Shown: in pieces, positions 44,069 through 52,140 of the stretch
How positions within the stretch are numbered: the first letter of the stretch is position 1
Layout of the letters: each line of letters opens with the position of its first letter
Origin: Paenisporosarcina sp050269735
GTDB taxonomy: Bacteria > Bacillota > Bacilli > Bacillales_A > Planococcaceae
Assembly: GCF_050269735.1 (NCBI RefSeq)
Contig: NZ_JBNNIX010000002.1
Coordinates: forward strand, 372,001 to 436,000
Direction of reading: 5' to 3'
DNA length: 64,000 bases
Program-made: the position numbers and the translations under genes
The notes under the pieces: generated by a model
Seen by the model: the letters and a program-made list of their open reading frames with translations, nothing else
What the model was told of the DNA's origin: nothing
The model's database searches: none

Positions 44069-44310
44069 TAGACCATATCCAATTTTCGTAGTTCCAGTTT
44101 GGTTAAATCTCGAACACTGATTGTGACTTCATCTTCATTCATGGTGGAAATAATCGTTTCGCCTGATTCTATGGTCAAAGCAAATCCTTGTCCCTTTAAC
44201 TGACATGAATGAGGACTGAGTGACAATAATTCAAAGGGTCCATTCACACGAATAGATTGAAAGTCATCAATATGGATAAATGGGGTCAATTGCAGATGAT
44301 TGTTTAACAA
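44068..44310 (-). CDS. yqfC: Sporulation protein YqfC (YabP/YqfC family)
   Basis: 80 residues with the YabP/YqfC beta-rich pattern: FIHIDDFQSIRVNG, then LTIESGETIISTMNEDEVTI and VRDLTKLEL. Family members are expressed in the mother cell and support spore formation. The start is TTG at 44310 behind AGGAGG. That ribosome-binding site is one arm of a hairpin (44316-44355), which may limit translation. Confidence 0.88.
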   Translation of the reverse strand: MLNNHLQLTPFIHIDDFQSIRVNGPFELLSLSPHSCQLKGQGFALTIESGETIISTMNEDEVTISVRDLTKLELRKLDMV

Positions 44311-44315
44311 TAAAA

Positions 44316-44355
44316 GACCTCCTTTCCATCAGCATATGCTGACAGATTGGAGGTC
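44316..44355 (-). promoter_or_regulatory. Hairpin sequestering the yqfC ribosome-binding site
   Basis: On the minus strand GACCTCC pairs with GGAGGTC (the Shine-Dalgarno), enclosing TCAGC-ATAT-GCTGA; symmetric 6-nt internal loops separate the stems. TTTTATTG follows, so it may alternatively act as a weak terminator between yqfB and yqfC. Confidence 0.6.
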
Positions 44356-44360
44356 ATGAG

Positions 44361-44807
44361 TTAACGCTTCGATTTTGGAGGAGCTAAAATCTCAGAAAAA
44401 ACAATCGCTTGAAGCAGTTCCTTTTCTGAAGACGGTACCAGTGAAATTGAATCAGAAGATGTCGTTCTGATGTCTTCTTTTGACTGGTGCAAGGAAAGTC
44501 TTCCTGGACGAGCAGCTAATGTTGGAGCTGTTTTCGCTTTTTCCTTAACCGGCAAAACAGTTTCTTTCACTTGCTTCAATTGCTGGATCACTTCAGGTTT
44601 TGTTGCTGTTCGGGTCTGTCTTTCAGAGATTTGTTTTTGCACATCTCCATATATTTCTTTCGCATAATCTTCAAGCTTTTTCATGGATTGTTGATTTGGC
44701 GATTGAGGCAGAAATGGTTTTGTTTTCCCACCATCATCACTTGCATTTTTCCGTTTGAAAATCGCACTAATAACAAATGCAAGAATCGCAAAAATGATTG
44801 GTTCCAC
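44361..44807 (-). CDS. yqfB: YqfB-position protein with N-terminal membrane anchor
   Basis: 148 residues: one N-terminal hydrophobic helix (MEPIIFAILAFVISAIF), then a basic KRK and a long polar, Gln/Lys-rich, largely disordered or helical region (EDYAKEIYGDVQKQISERQ). No known domain is recognised. It is third in nfeD-floA-yqfB, as in B. subtilis, so a link to flotillin membrane domains is possible by context. It could have evolved too fast for recognition; the gene name rests on position. Confidence 0.55.
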   Translation of the reverse strand: MEPIIFAILAFVISAIFKRKNASDDGGKTKPFLPQSPNQQSMKKLEDYAKEIYGDVQKQISERQTRTATKPEVIQQLKQVKETVLPVKEKAKTAPTLAARPGRLSLHQSKEDIRTTSSDSISLVPSSEKELLQAIVFSEILAPPKSKR

Positions 44808-44842
44808 TGTCGAATCCCTCCTTAAAGGGCTACTGATTCAGG

Positions 44843-45853
44843 TTAATCTTTAGTTAGATCAGTTTTAGATTTATCGCCACCCATTTTACTGATTGAATCG
44901 CGCATGCTTGTATCTGCTTGTAGATTTTTATAATTCATATAATCCATAACTCCGATATTTCCTTCACGTAAAGCCTCTGCCATAGCTAAAGGAATCTCTG
45001 CTTCTGCTCCAACTACTTTTGCACGCATTTCCTGAACTTTGGCAATCATTTCTTGTTCAGTAGCTACAGCCATTGCGCGACGTTCTTCAGCCTTAGCTTG
45101 CGCAATTTTCTTGTCAGCTTCCGCTTGCTCTGTTTGAAGTTCGGCACCAATGTTTTTACCGATATCAACGTCCGCGATATCAATGGATAAAATCTCAAAA
45201 GCCGTACCAGAATCAAGACCTTTTGATAATACAGTTTGAGAAATCATATCTGGGTTTTCAAGAACTCTTTTATGATTTTCACTAGAACCAATTGTTGAGA
45301 TAATCCCTTCACCTACACGGGCTACAATTGTTTCTTCACCCGCACCACCAACTAGACGATCGATATTAGCACGAACAGTAATACGTGCTTTTGCTTTCAC
45401 TTCAATACCATTCATAGCTACACCGGCAATAAACGGCGTTTCAATCACTTTCGGGTTAACAGACATTTGAACGGCTTCCAGTACATCACGGCCTGCAAGG
45501 TCAATTGCTGCTGCACGTTCGAATGGCAAATCAATATTTGCTCTATGAGCGGCGATTAATGCATTTACAACTCGGTCAACATTACCACCCGCTAAATAGT
45601 GACTTTCTAGTTGATTAATTGAGACGGTAAGTCCTGCTTTATGAGCTTTAATTAATGGATTGACTATGCGTTGTGGAATAACTCGTCGTAATCTCATCCC
45701 CACTAATGTAAATATGCTGATGCGTACACCAGCTGCCAATGCCGAGATCCATAACGCAATAGGTACAAACGTCATGAATATAGCCAGTAGTATGAATGCG
45801 GCTATAATGGCAATGATAATGCCGATTGTGCTTCCAGTAATTCCTTCAATCAT
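44843..45853 (-). CDS. floA: Flotillin-like protein FloA
   Basis: 336 residues. A short membrane-inserted hairpin at the N-terminus is followed by a PHB/SPFH-type domain (GMRLRRVIPQRIVNPLIKAH) and a C-terminal Ala/Glu-rich coiled coil (EADKKIAQAKAEERRAMAVA). FloA organises functional membrane microdomains and affects signalling, secretion and protease activity. Its start overlaps the nfeD-type gene by 4 bp (ATGA). Confidence 0.94.
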   Translation of the reverse strand: MIEGITGSTIGIIIAIIAAFILLAIFMTFVPIALWISALAAGVRISIFTLVGMRLRRVIPQRIVNPLIKAHKAGLTVSINQLESHYLAGGNVDRVVNALIAAHRANIDLPFERAAAIDLAGRDVLEAVQMSVNPKVIETPFIAGVAMNGIEVKAKARITVRANIDRLVGGAGEETIVARVGEGIISTIGSSENHKRVLENPDMISQTVLSKGLDSGTAFEILSIDIADVDIGKNIGAELQTEQAEADKKIAQAKAEERRAMAVATEQEMIAKVQEMRAKVVGAEAEIPLAMAEALREGNIGVMDYMNYKNLQADTSMRDSISKMGGDKSKTDLTKD

Positions 45854-47178
45854 GCTTCATTCTCCTCTTCTTTGACTTCCCGGACAACTGTACGGGAGCC
45901 TTCAACTTTGATAATTTTTACAACTTTATTTGCATCCACGTAACCACCTTCAGTGACTGCATCGATTCTTTCACCATCCAGCATAATTGTTCCAGAAGGA
46001 CGGAGTGGTGTCATGCTTACAGCCATTCTACCTAATAATTCATACCGGTTGACGTTAGAAACATAACCATGTTCTGTATCCGTGGCATCTTTCAAAATAA
46101 TTTTATTGAACAGCTTGAGGTTCTTTCCAAAAAATTTCATAAGTATCACCATTCCTACAATTGCGACAATCAATGCGATCAACACGGCAATTCCCATGTG
46201 GAACACATTTCCCCCCGCAAGAAGTATACTACCGATAATTAATGCTGCCCCTATAATACCTGCAACCGCACCAGGGAGGAACAGCTCAGCTATTATAAAC
46301 CCGACTCCAATGACAAATAGAATAATGGATTCATAACCTGCCAACCCCGCAACCATATGACCGAAAAAGAATAGTCCAATCGCAGTCAATCCCATTGTTC
46401 CAGCCACACCAAATCCAGGTGAATATAATTCAACAACCAATCCTAAACTTGCGATCGATAAAAGAATGGGAACAATAATTGGATCCGTAACAAAGCGCGC
46501 TACTTTCTCAGCAAAAGTTTCATTTACTGAAGTAACATTAGCTTTATTCAGCTCCAATTCCTTCAATAATTCCTCGAATGAAGCAACAGTTCCCTCAGAA
46601 TAGCCAACTTCTTCAGCTTCAGTAGCTGACAACGTTAGAAGTTTCCCTTCTCCCGCACGGTATTCTGGTAAGTCTATAGATTCATCTGCCATCGCCAAAG
46701 CGTAGAGAGGATCACGGTCGGATGATTCCGCTGCTGTTTTCATCGATGTCAACCAAGCACTATTGGCCTTCTCTTCCGCAGCGTTCCCCGCTCCATCTAT
46801 TACTTTTGCAGCTCCGATACGTCCGCTTGGCACCATGTAAATTTCATCTGCATGCAAGGCAATAAAAGCACCGGCTGATAACGCATTTTGATTGATAAAT
46901 GCGACCGTTTTCAATGGCGTTTCATCCATTAACTTCGCGATGTTTTCAGCAGAATCCACAAATCCACCAGGCGTATTGATGTCTAAAATCACAACATCAG
47001 CATCTGCTTCTTCTGCTTCTTCAAAAGCACGTTGCAAAAAGGCATAAAGACCTTTTTCCACTTCATCCGTTATAGGAATCCGGTAAATTTCCGATGCGTT
47101 GACGGGCAAGCTAGGCAAGATTAATAGAATGGAAATGAAAAGCAGTAAATACCCACTTACGAACCGCGTCCACCTCAT
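45850..47178 (-). CDS. yqeZ: NfeD-family membrane-bound serine protease-like protein (YqeZ)
   Basis: 442 residues. Signal peptide or anchor at 1-28, then a ClpP/SppA-like domain (VVILDINTPGGFVDSAENIA; nucleophile region NQNALSAGAFIALHADEI), four to five membrane helices (about 235-345) and a C-terminal OB-fold NfeD domain (GTIMLDGERIDAVTEGGYVD). Long-form NfeD partners of flotillins. It is first in the nfeD-floA-yqfB operon. In B. subtilis yqeY separates it from rpsU; here yqeY is missing. Confidence 0.92.
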   Translation of the reverse strand: MRWTRFVSGYLLLFISILLILPSLPVNASEIYRIPITDEVEKGLYAFLQRAFEEAEEADADVVILDINTPGGFVDSAENIAKLMDETPLKTVAFINQNALSAGAFIALHADEIYMVPSGRIGAAKVIDGAGNAAEEKANSAWLTSMKTAAESSDRDPLYALAMADESIDLPEYRAGEGKLLTLSATEAEEVGYSEGTVASFEELLKELELNKANVTSVNETFAEKVARFVTDPIIVPILLSIASLGLVVELYSPGFGVAGTMGLTAIGLFFFGHMVAGLAGYESIILFVIGVGFIIAELFLPGAVAGIIGAALIIGSILLAGGNVFHMGIAVLIALIVAIVGMVILMKFFGKNLKLFNKIILKDATDTEHGYVSNVNRYELLGRMAVSMTPLRPSGTIMLDGERIDAVTEGGYVDANKVVKIIKVEGSRTVVREVKEEENEA

Positions 47179-47479
47179 AACGCCCCTCCTTATCTATGTA
47201 ACAATTCGGCTTTCTATAGTATGTACGGATGAACAGGAAAAAAGATTCATAAAGAAAAAAATAATGTGGAAAAATAGCAGGGCATTGAGTGATAGTTTTA
47301 AAGTTTGTGACTTAGTGTGAAATTGCGAAGATTTATAAGTGAGTTATGATCAAGTGCATTTGTCTTTCCGTCCCGAGGAAGATTCCATCCAGTCAAAAAT
47401 AATTTTCATCCACTTTCAACGTTCCGTCCATTCAATGTAAGTCGTATAAAACATACGTCTCCTCATATTAGAGGGAAAA

Positions 47480-47515
47480 TAAAATAAGCCGAGAAATCCG
47501 TAGATTTCTCGGCTT
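47480..47515 (-). terminator. Intrinsic terminator downstream of rpsU
   Basis: AAGCCGAGAAATC / GATTTCTCGGCTT, 13-bp perfect stem with a 4-nt loop and TTATTTTATTTT on the minus strand. The rpsU remnant lies between it and the intact gene. Confidence 0.9.
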
Positions 47516-47582
47516 ACATATGGAATTTCTTTAGTCATCAAGTAGTACGTGTTATGAACGTAGGGATTAAAGGAATTGATCA

Positions 47583-47648
47583 CTAACGTTTACGCGCAAC
47601 TTCTGATTTCTTTTTACGCTTTACGCTTTGTACCCATGAAAATCGCGA
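47583..47648 (-). pseudogene. Frameshifted remnant of the rpsU 3' end
   Basis: On the minus strand the segment nearly repeats the last 20 or so codons of rpsU. The stretch coding SVKRKKKSE is retained, and the A-R-K-R end is followed by a TAG stop. One base is missing upstream of it relative to rpsU, so the frame is broken. It looks like a partial tandem duplication or the scar of a recombination event. Confidence 0.75.
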
Positions 47649-47671
47649 TTCAAGATTACGTAAAGATTAAA

Positions 47672-47845
47672 TTAGAATTTACGCTTACGCGCAGCTTCTG
47701 ATTTCTTTTTACGCTTTACACTTGGTTTTTCATAAAACTCGCGTTTTCTTACCTCTTGTATTGTTCCACTTTTAGAAACAGTACGTTTGAAGCGGCGAAG
47801 AGCATCTTCAAGCGATTCGTTTTTGCGAACGACAGTTTTTGACAT
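47672..47845 (-). CDS. rpsU: 30S ribosomal protein S21
   Basis: 57 residues: SKTVVRKNESLEDALRRFKR, then a strongly basic C-terminus (KRKKKSEAARKRKF). S21 binds the 30S platform near the anti-Shine-Dalgarno. ATG 47845 follows the purine-rich GGAGGGAAAGAG; the earlier in-frame ATG (47869) precedes that site. A damaged copy of its 3' end lies immediately downstream. Confidence 0.96.
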   Translation of the reverse strand: MSKTVVRKNESLEDALRRFKRTVSKSGTIQEVRKREFYEKPSVKRKKKSEAARKRKF

Positions 47846-47947
47846 CTCTCTTTCCCTCCCTCCGAACACACGTCAATACATAACCTAGTGTTATGTACTC
47901 CAAAATTATATCGTATCATATCATTTTGGTCAATACGTTCTCGATAA

Positions 47948-48619
47948 TTAATAGTCTGAGTTAGAAGTTAACCCTTGAATGATCTGAACTCCTGAGCTTG
48001 CACCAATACGTGTAGCCCCTGCTTCGATCATTTTTTGAACATCTTCCAAGCTACGAACGCCGCCAGATGCTTTCACACCAAGGTCTGGTCCAACTACTTC
48101 GCGCATCAATGCAACATCTTCAAATGTTGCTCCACCTGTAGAAAAACCAGTAGATGTTTTAACGAAATCAGCTCCAGCGTCTTTAGACAATTGGCTTGCA
48201 ACTTTAATTTCTTCTTTAGTTAGCAAACAAGTTTCTAAAATTACTTTCACAATTGCTTTCCCTTTAGCAGCATTAACTACTGCTTCTACGTCGCGTTTTA
48301 CTAAATCAAGGTCTTGAGATTTCAAAGCGCCCACATTCAATACCATATCAATTTCACCAGCACCGTTATTGATTGCATCCGTTGTTTCAAATGCTTTCGT
48401 TTCAGGTGTAGATGCACCAAGTGGGAAACCGATTACTGTACAAACTTTTACAGGAGTTCCTGTTAAAAGTTCAGCAGATGTTTTTACCCAAGTTGGATTT
48501 ACACAAACAGATGCAAATGTGTATTCTTTTGCTTCTGCACAAAGTTTTTCCACTTGCTCTTTAGTAGCTTCAGGTTTTAATAATGTATGATCGATCATTG
48601 ACGCAATATTTGTAGTCAA
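47948..48619 (-). CDS. deoC: Deoxyribose-phosphate aldolase
   Basis: 223 residues, class I aldolase TIM barrel that splits 2-deoxyribose 5-phosphate into glyceraldehyde 3-phosphate and acetaldehyde. Schiff-base lysine is in FVKTSTGFSTGGAT; the second lysine in LGVKASGGVRS completes the site. The start is TTG 48619 behind AAAGGGTGAA; the ATG seven codons later is an alternative. B. subtilis carries the tRNA methylthiotransferase mtaB at this place, so deoC is a local substitution or insertion. Confidence 0.93.
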   Translation of the reverse strand: MTTNIASMIDHTLLKPEATKEQVEKLCAEAKEYTFASVCVNPTWVKTSAELLTGTPVKVCTVIGFPLGASTPETKAFETTDAINNGAGEIDMVLNVGALKSQDLDLVKRDVEAVVNAAKGKAIVKVILETCLLTKEEIKVASQLSKDAGADFVKTSTGFSTGGATFEDVALMREVVGPDLGVKASGGVRSLEDVQKMIEAGATRIGASSGVQIIQGLTSNSDY

Positions 48620-48732
48620 AATGGTTTCACCCTTTCGGAAGTTGTCCGTACCTCTTCATTTTACCATGATAGTCATTGCTTTTCACTAAAAATCACATAA
48701 AGTTGGCATAAAGCCAATTGTGAAATGGTCTT

Positions 48733-48837
48733 TTCGCGAATTTGGAGATGCTATTCGCGCTAATTACTGCATTATTCGCGTTAAAAACGATTCTACATTA
48801 AAAGAAACACATCTCCACAGATAATTTCCTATTCGCA
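48733..48837. repeat. Intergenic array 3: TATTCGCG words at 21-bp spacing
   Basis: TTCGCG begins at 48733, 48754 and 48775 (21 bp each); a related TTCGCA follows at 48832, out of register. The second and third are preceded by TA, giving TATTCGCG as in array 1. It lies between the rsmE terminator and deoC, in a gene-free stretch of about 330 bp that holds nothing else. Confidence 0.65.
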
Positions 48838-48875
48838 ATAAAAATCCAGTACACCGAAATGTACTGGATTTTTTT
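48838..48875 (-). terminator. Intrinsic terminator after rsmE
   Basis: AAAATCCAGTACA / TGTACTGGATTTT with a 6-nt loop, with T-runs on both sides. Confidence 0.92.
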
Positions 48876-48948
48876 GATGACGAAGTCTTTGACCGGTTCG
48901 ATCAATCGCGCTAATCCACGGATTTAGCATAACCAAGATTTAATCTTC

Positions 48949-49686
48949 TCATTCAAATTCATATGAAATGGCAGATAGTACATACAAAGGAGCAGTTTCC
49001 GCTCTCAAAATACGCGGCCCTAATGAAATGGATTGGAATCCCCGCTCCATTAATGCTTGTATTTCAGTTCGGGACAATCCCCCTTCTGGTCCAAATACAA
49101 CACAGATAGAATGCTGACCATTCATTTTTGATAATATTTCAGCAAAACGAGTTCTTTTTTCCAGCTTCGCGTCTTCTTCATCTGCAACGAAACATACATC
49201 GTATTTCTCAGTTATCTGAAGTAATTGCTTAAAAGTCACAATATCTTGAATGCTCGGAACTACATTCCGGTGAGATTGTTCTGCGGCTTCTTTTGCAATT
49301 TTTTGTAGACGTTGCTGTTTTTTACTGCCTTTTTGAGCGTCCCATTTCACAATAGAACGTTCCGCTTCGAACAGAATGAGTTCATGCATCCCAAGTTCCG
49401 TTGCTTTTTGCGTAATCAAATCCAATTTTTCACCTTTTGGTAAGCCACAACAGATTGTTACTTGGATAGACAGCTCGTTTGAGCGCAACGCATCCAATGA
49501 TTTTTTCACCCGGACATCCTGTCCATCGAAACGTTCAATTGTTGCTTCATAAGCCTGCCCTTCAGAAACAATAATGATGGATTGGCCTTCTTGCATACGC
49601 ATAACTTTTTGAATATGTTTGGCATCCTCACCAGATATGACAGCCATTTCATCAACAAATGGTTCTTGAATAAAGTATCTTTGCAT
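48949..49686 (-). CDS. rsmE: 16S rRNA (uracil-1498-N3)-methyltransferase
   Basis: 245 residues. An N-terminal PUA-like domain is followed by a SPOUT knotted domain with VVFGPEGGLSRTEI and ISLGPRILRAETAPLYVLSA, the SAM-binding trefoil knot. It methylates U1498 of 16S rRNA. It lies 7 bp after prmA and ends at a terminator, closing the dnaJ-prmA-rsmE group. Confidence 0.95.
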   Translation of the reverse strand: MQRYFIQEPFVDEMAVISGEDAKHIQKVMRMQEGQSIIIVSEGQAYEATIERFDGQDVRVKKSLDALRSNELSIQVTICCGLPKGEKLDLITQKATELGMHELILFEAERSIVKWDAQKGSKKQQRLQKIAKEAAEQSHRNVVPSIQDIVTFKQLLQITEKYDVCFVADEEDAKLEKRTRFAEILSKMNGQHSICVVFGPEGGLSRTEIQALMERGFQSISLGPRILRAETAPLYVLSAISYEFE

Positions 49687-49693
49687 CGATCCT

Positions 49694-50641
49694 TTATTCC
49701 TTCACTGGTTTCTTAGAAATGATTGTTACCCAGTCTTCCATCATCATGACTTCTTGAATCGTAAAGCCAGCCGCTTCAAGTGACTGCTTTACATCGTCTT
49801 TTTTCGCTCCGATGATTCCTGAAGTAATGTACAATCCGCCTTCTTTGACGACCTTGAATGCATCTTGAGTAAAGGACATGATGATTTCAGCTAAAATATT
49901 CGCCACAACAACATCAGATGGCTCTTTGACAGTATCCAGTAAGTTGCCATGGACTACATCTGTCGTTTTTTGAACTTTGTTCAGTTTGACATTGATTTTA
50001 GCAGAACGCACAGCTACTTCATCCAAATCAAGTGCATGCACATGTTTTGCTCCAAGCAAAGCTGCACCGATTGCCAAGACACCCGAGCCAGTGCCGATAT
50101 CTGTAACATAGTCACCAGGTTTTACGGTCTTCTCAAGTGCTTGAAGACACATGACGGTTGTCGGATGAGTTCCTGTACCGAATGCCATTCCCGGATCCAG
50201 TTCAATAATCAATTCATCTGTTGAAACCGGTTCGTATGTTTCCCAAGTAGGCACAATCGTAAAGCGTTCCGAAATTTTCACTGGATGATAGTATTTCTTC
50301 CATGCAGTTGCCCATTCTTCTTCGTTGACCTCACTAATTTTCACAACGTTTTCGCCAATGTTGATATCGTAATTGATCAGGTTATTGATCGCGAGCTTCA
50401 CTTCTTCGACTGTTTCACCTAAAAAACTTGTAACAGGTAAATAAGCTTTCAGAATTACTCCTTCTGTCGGGAAATCATTTGGATTCAAAGCATAAATTTC
50501 ACCGAATCGATCCTCTCGTTCTCGTGCGAACTCTTCTGAATCCTCAATGACAACACCGCTTGCTCCTGCTTCGTGCAAGATATTCGAAACTGCTTCTACC
50601 GCTTCATGCGTCGTATGAATGGATAGCTCTGACCACTTCAC
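49694..50641 (-). CDS. prmA: Ribosomal protein L11 methyltransferase
   Basis: 315 residues. The class I methyltransferase fold has DPGMAFGTGTHPTTVMCLQA, then VTDIGTGSGVLAIGAALLGA and VVANILAEII. It methylates L11 of the 50S subunit. The chosen start is GTG 50641 (VKWSELSIHTT), because AAGGAG lies nine bases upstream and the family begins there; the longer frame starts inside dnaJ. Confidence 0.95.
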   Translation of the reverse strand: MKWSELSIHTTHEAVEAVSNILHEAGASGVVIEDSEEFAREREDRFGEIYALNPNDFPTEGVILKAYLPVTSFLGETVEEVKLAINNLINYDINIGENVVKISEVNEEEWATAWKKYYHPVKISERFTIVPTWETYEPVSTDELIIELDPGMAFGTGTHPTTVMCLQALEKTVKPGDYVTDIGTGSGVLAIGAALLGAKHVHALDLDEVAVRSAKINVKLNKVQKTTDVVHGNLLDTVKEPSDVVVANILAEIIMSFTQDAFKVVKEGGLYITSGIIGAKKDDVKQSLEAAGFTIQEVMMMEDWVTIISKKPVKE

Positions 50642-50654
50642 CTGCGTCAACTCC

Positions 50655-51776
50655 TTAGTCACCTTTTATCGTGCGTTTGATTTTATCAAATAATGAACTG
50701 CTTTGTTCTTCAGGGATGTCGCCACTGATTTCAGCAAAATCTCTTAACAGTTGTTTTTGTTTCTCAGTTAATTTAGATGGCGTCATCACTTTCACTACTA
50801 CGTGTTGATCACCGATTCCGTAACCATGAACGTTCTTCACGCCTTTTCCTTTTAAGCGGAAAGTCGTACCTGATTGTGTTCCGGCTGGAATTTTTAATTT
50901 CACTTTACCGTTTACTGTTGGCACTTCAATTTCATCGCCCAAAGATGCTTGAGGGAAAGTTAATTTCAATTCGAAATAAATGTCATCTCCGTCACGTTCA
51001 AAGCGATCATGAGGTCTAACGCGGAACACTACATATAAATCGCCAGCTGGTCCGCCATTTTTGCCTGGCTCCCCTTGTCCGGAAACTCGCAATTGTTGAC
51101 CATCATCAACACCAGCAGGAATTGTGACTTTAATTTTCTTGCGTTTTTTCACACTGCCTTGACCATGACAAGTTGAACATTTATCTTTAATTAACTTACC
51201 TGTACCTTGACAGTGATGACACGCACGGCGATTCACCATACGTCCGAAAGGTGTATCTTGGGTCACATTTAACTGGCCAGTTCCTTGACAGTGATGACAA
51301 GTCTCAGGTGATGTACCTGGTTTCGCACCATTTCCGTGACAAGTATCACACGTTTCTTCTTTTGGAATTTCAATTTCAGTCTCTTTGCCGAAGACAGCTT
51401 CTTCAAAATCGATGGTCATTGAATACTGTAGATCATCGCCTTTACGCGGGGCATTTGGGTCACGACGACGTGATCCTCCACCACCAAAGAATGAACTGAA
51501 AATGTCATCGAATCCGAATCCGTCTCCACCGCCTCCGAATCCACCAAATCCTTGATTAGGGCCAGCATGACCGAACTGATCATATTGAGCTTTTTTCTGA
51601 TCATCGCTCAACACTTCATATGCTTCTGTTATTTCTTTGAATTTATCGACTGCATCCGCCTCTTTGTTAATGTCGGGATGGAATTGTTTCGACAATTTTC
51701 GATACGCTTTTTTTATCTCTTCTTTTGAAGCACTTTTTGTTAATCCAAGTACCTCATAGTAATCTCGTTTATTCAT
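50655..51776 (-). CDS. dnaJ: Chaperone protein DnaJ
   Basis: 373 residues. J domain with HPD at 33-35, Gly/Phe-rich linker (about 72-105), four CxxCxGxG zinc repeats (about 145-210: CDTCHGNG, CHHCQGTG twice and CSTCHGQG), and C-terminal substrate domains. It stimulates DnaK ATPase and delivers clients. AGGAGTG precedes the ATG. It is separated from dnaK by 364 bp that contain a structured repeat and a terminator. Confidence 0.96.
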   Translation of the reverse strand: MNKRDYYEVLGLTKSASKEEIKKAYRKLSKQFHPDINKEADAVDKFKEITEAYEVLSDDQKKAQYDQFGHAGPNQGFGGFGGGGDGFGFDDIFSSFFGGGGSRRRDPNAPRKGDDLQYSMTIDFEEAVFGKETEIEIPKEETCDTCHGNGAKPGTSPETCHHCQGTGQLNVTQDTPFGRMVNRRACHHCQGTGKLIKDKCSTCHGQGSVKKRKKIKVTIPAGVDDGQQLRVSGQGEPGKNGGPAGDLYVVFRVRPHDRFERDGDDIYFELKLTFPQASLGDEIEVPTVNGKVKLKIPAGTQSGTTFRLKGKGVKNVHGYGIGDQHVVVKVMTPSKLTEKQKQLLRDFAEISGDIPEEQSSSLFDKIKRTIKGD

Positions 51777-51938
51777 TCGTCACACTCCTGATCAAACTTT
51801 CATAAAAAACTGCATTTTCAGTGTATTTGTCGCAACCATTCGAGCTATTAGTTGTCGTTTTTTCTCAAAAAAATATGACAACATATTGCGGGATAGCATC
51901 TATTGTAACACGCGTTTATCCGCAATGCCAAAGACATT

Positions 51939-51976
51939 GAAAAAGCCAAAGTCGGTATTCCAGACTTTGACTTTTT
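51939..51976 (-). terminator. Terminator between dnaK and dnaJ
   Basis: Minus strand AAAAAG-CAAAGTC / GACTTTG-CTTTTT with one G-T pair and a 9-nt loop, about 165 bp after dnaK. It probably reduces read-through from the hrcA operon into dnaJ. Confidence 0.75.
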
Positions 51977-52025
51977 CGGTTGTAAGGAAGGGAAGAGAGT
52001 ATATTCCTCCTCTTCAAATTCTTAC

Positions 52026-52140
52026 TGTCTAGCTCGCTAGGTTGGCCGCACCTAAGCTTCAAGCCCTCATTCGAAAACGGAGTTTCCGATTCGGACTTTC
52101 CAGCGCCGGTATCGGCCATGTTCACCTAGCTCCGCTTTTC
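52026..52140. repeat. GC-rich structured repeat abutting the dnaK stop codon
   Basis: Ends read TGTCTAGCT on the left and AGCTCCGCTTTTC on the right, next to the dnaK stop. CTAGGT and GGCCG (52037-52048) pair with CGGCC and ACCTAG (52113-52129); a smaller TCCGA/TCGGA lies inside. Base composition stands out from the surroundings. From memory, sequences with these ends recur in intergenic DNA across Bacillales genomes; a search would settle it. Confidence 0.65.

Larger units (their letters stand above)
47179..47671. other. Gene-free interval between yqeZ and rpsU
   Basis: About 490 bp. From right to left it holds the rpsU 3' remnant (47583-47648), the rpsU terminator (47480-47515), a loose TTCCRTCC repeat cluster (47366-47429) and AT-rich DNA before yqeZ. 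In B. subtilis the yqeY gene occupies this place; no yqeY coding trace is visible. Confidence 0.6.

Noticed and set aside
51916..52125. Minus-strand 69-residue frame between dnaK and dnaJ
   Set aside because: It lies across the structured repeat and the terminator, and has no ribosome-binding site.
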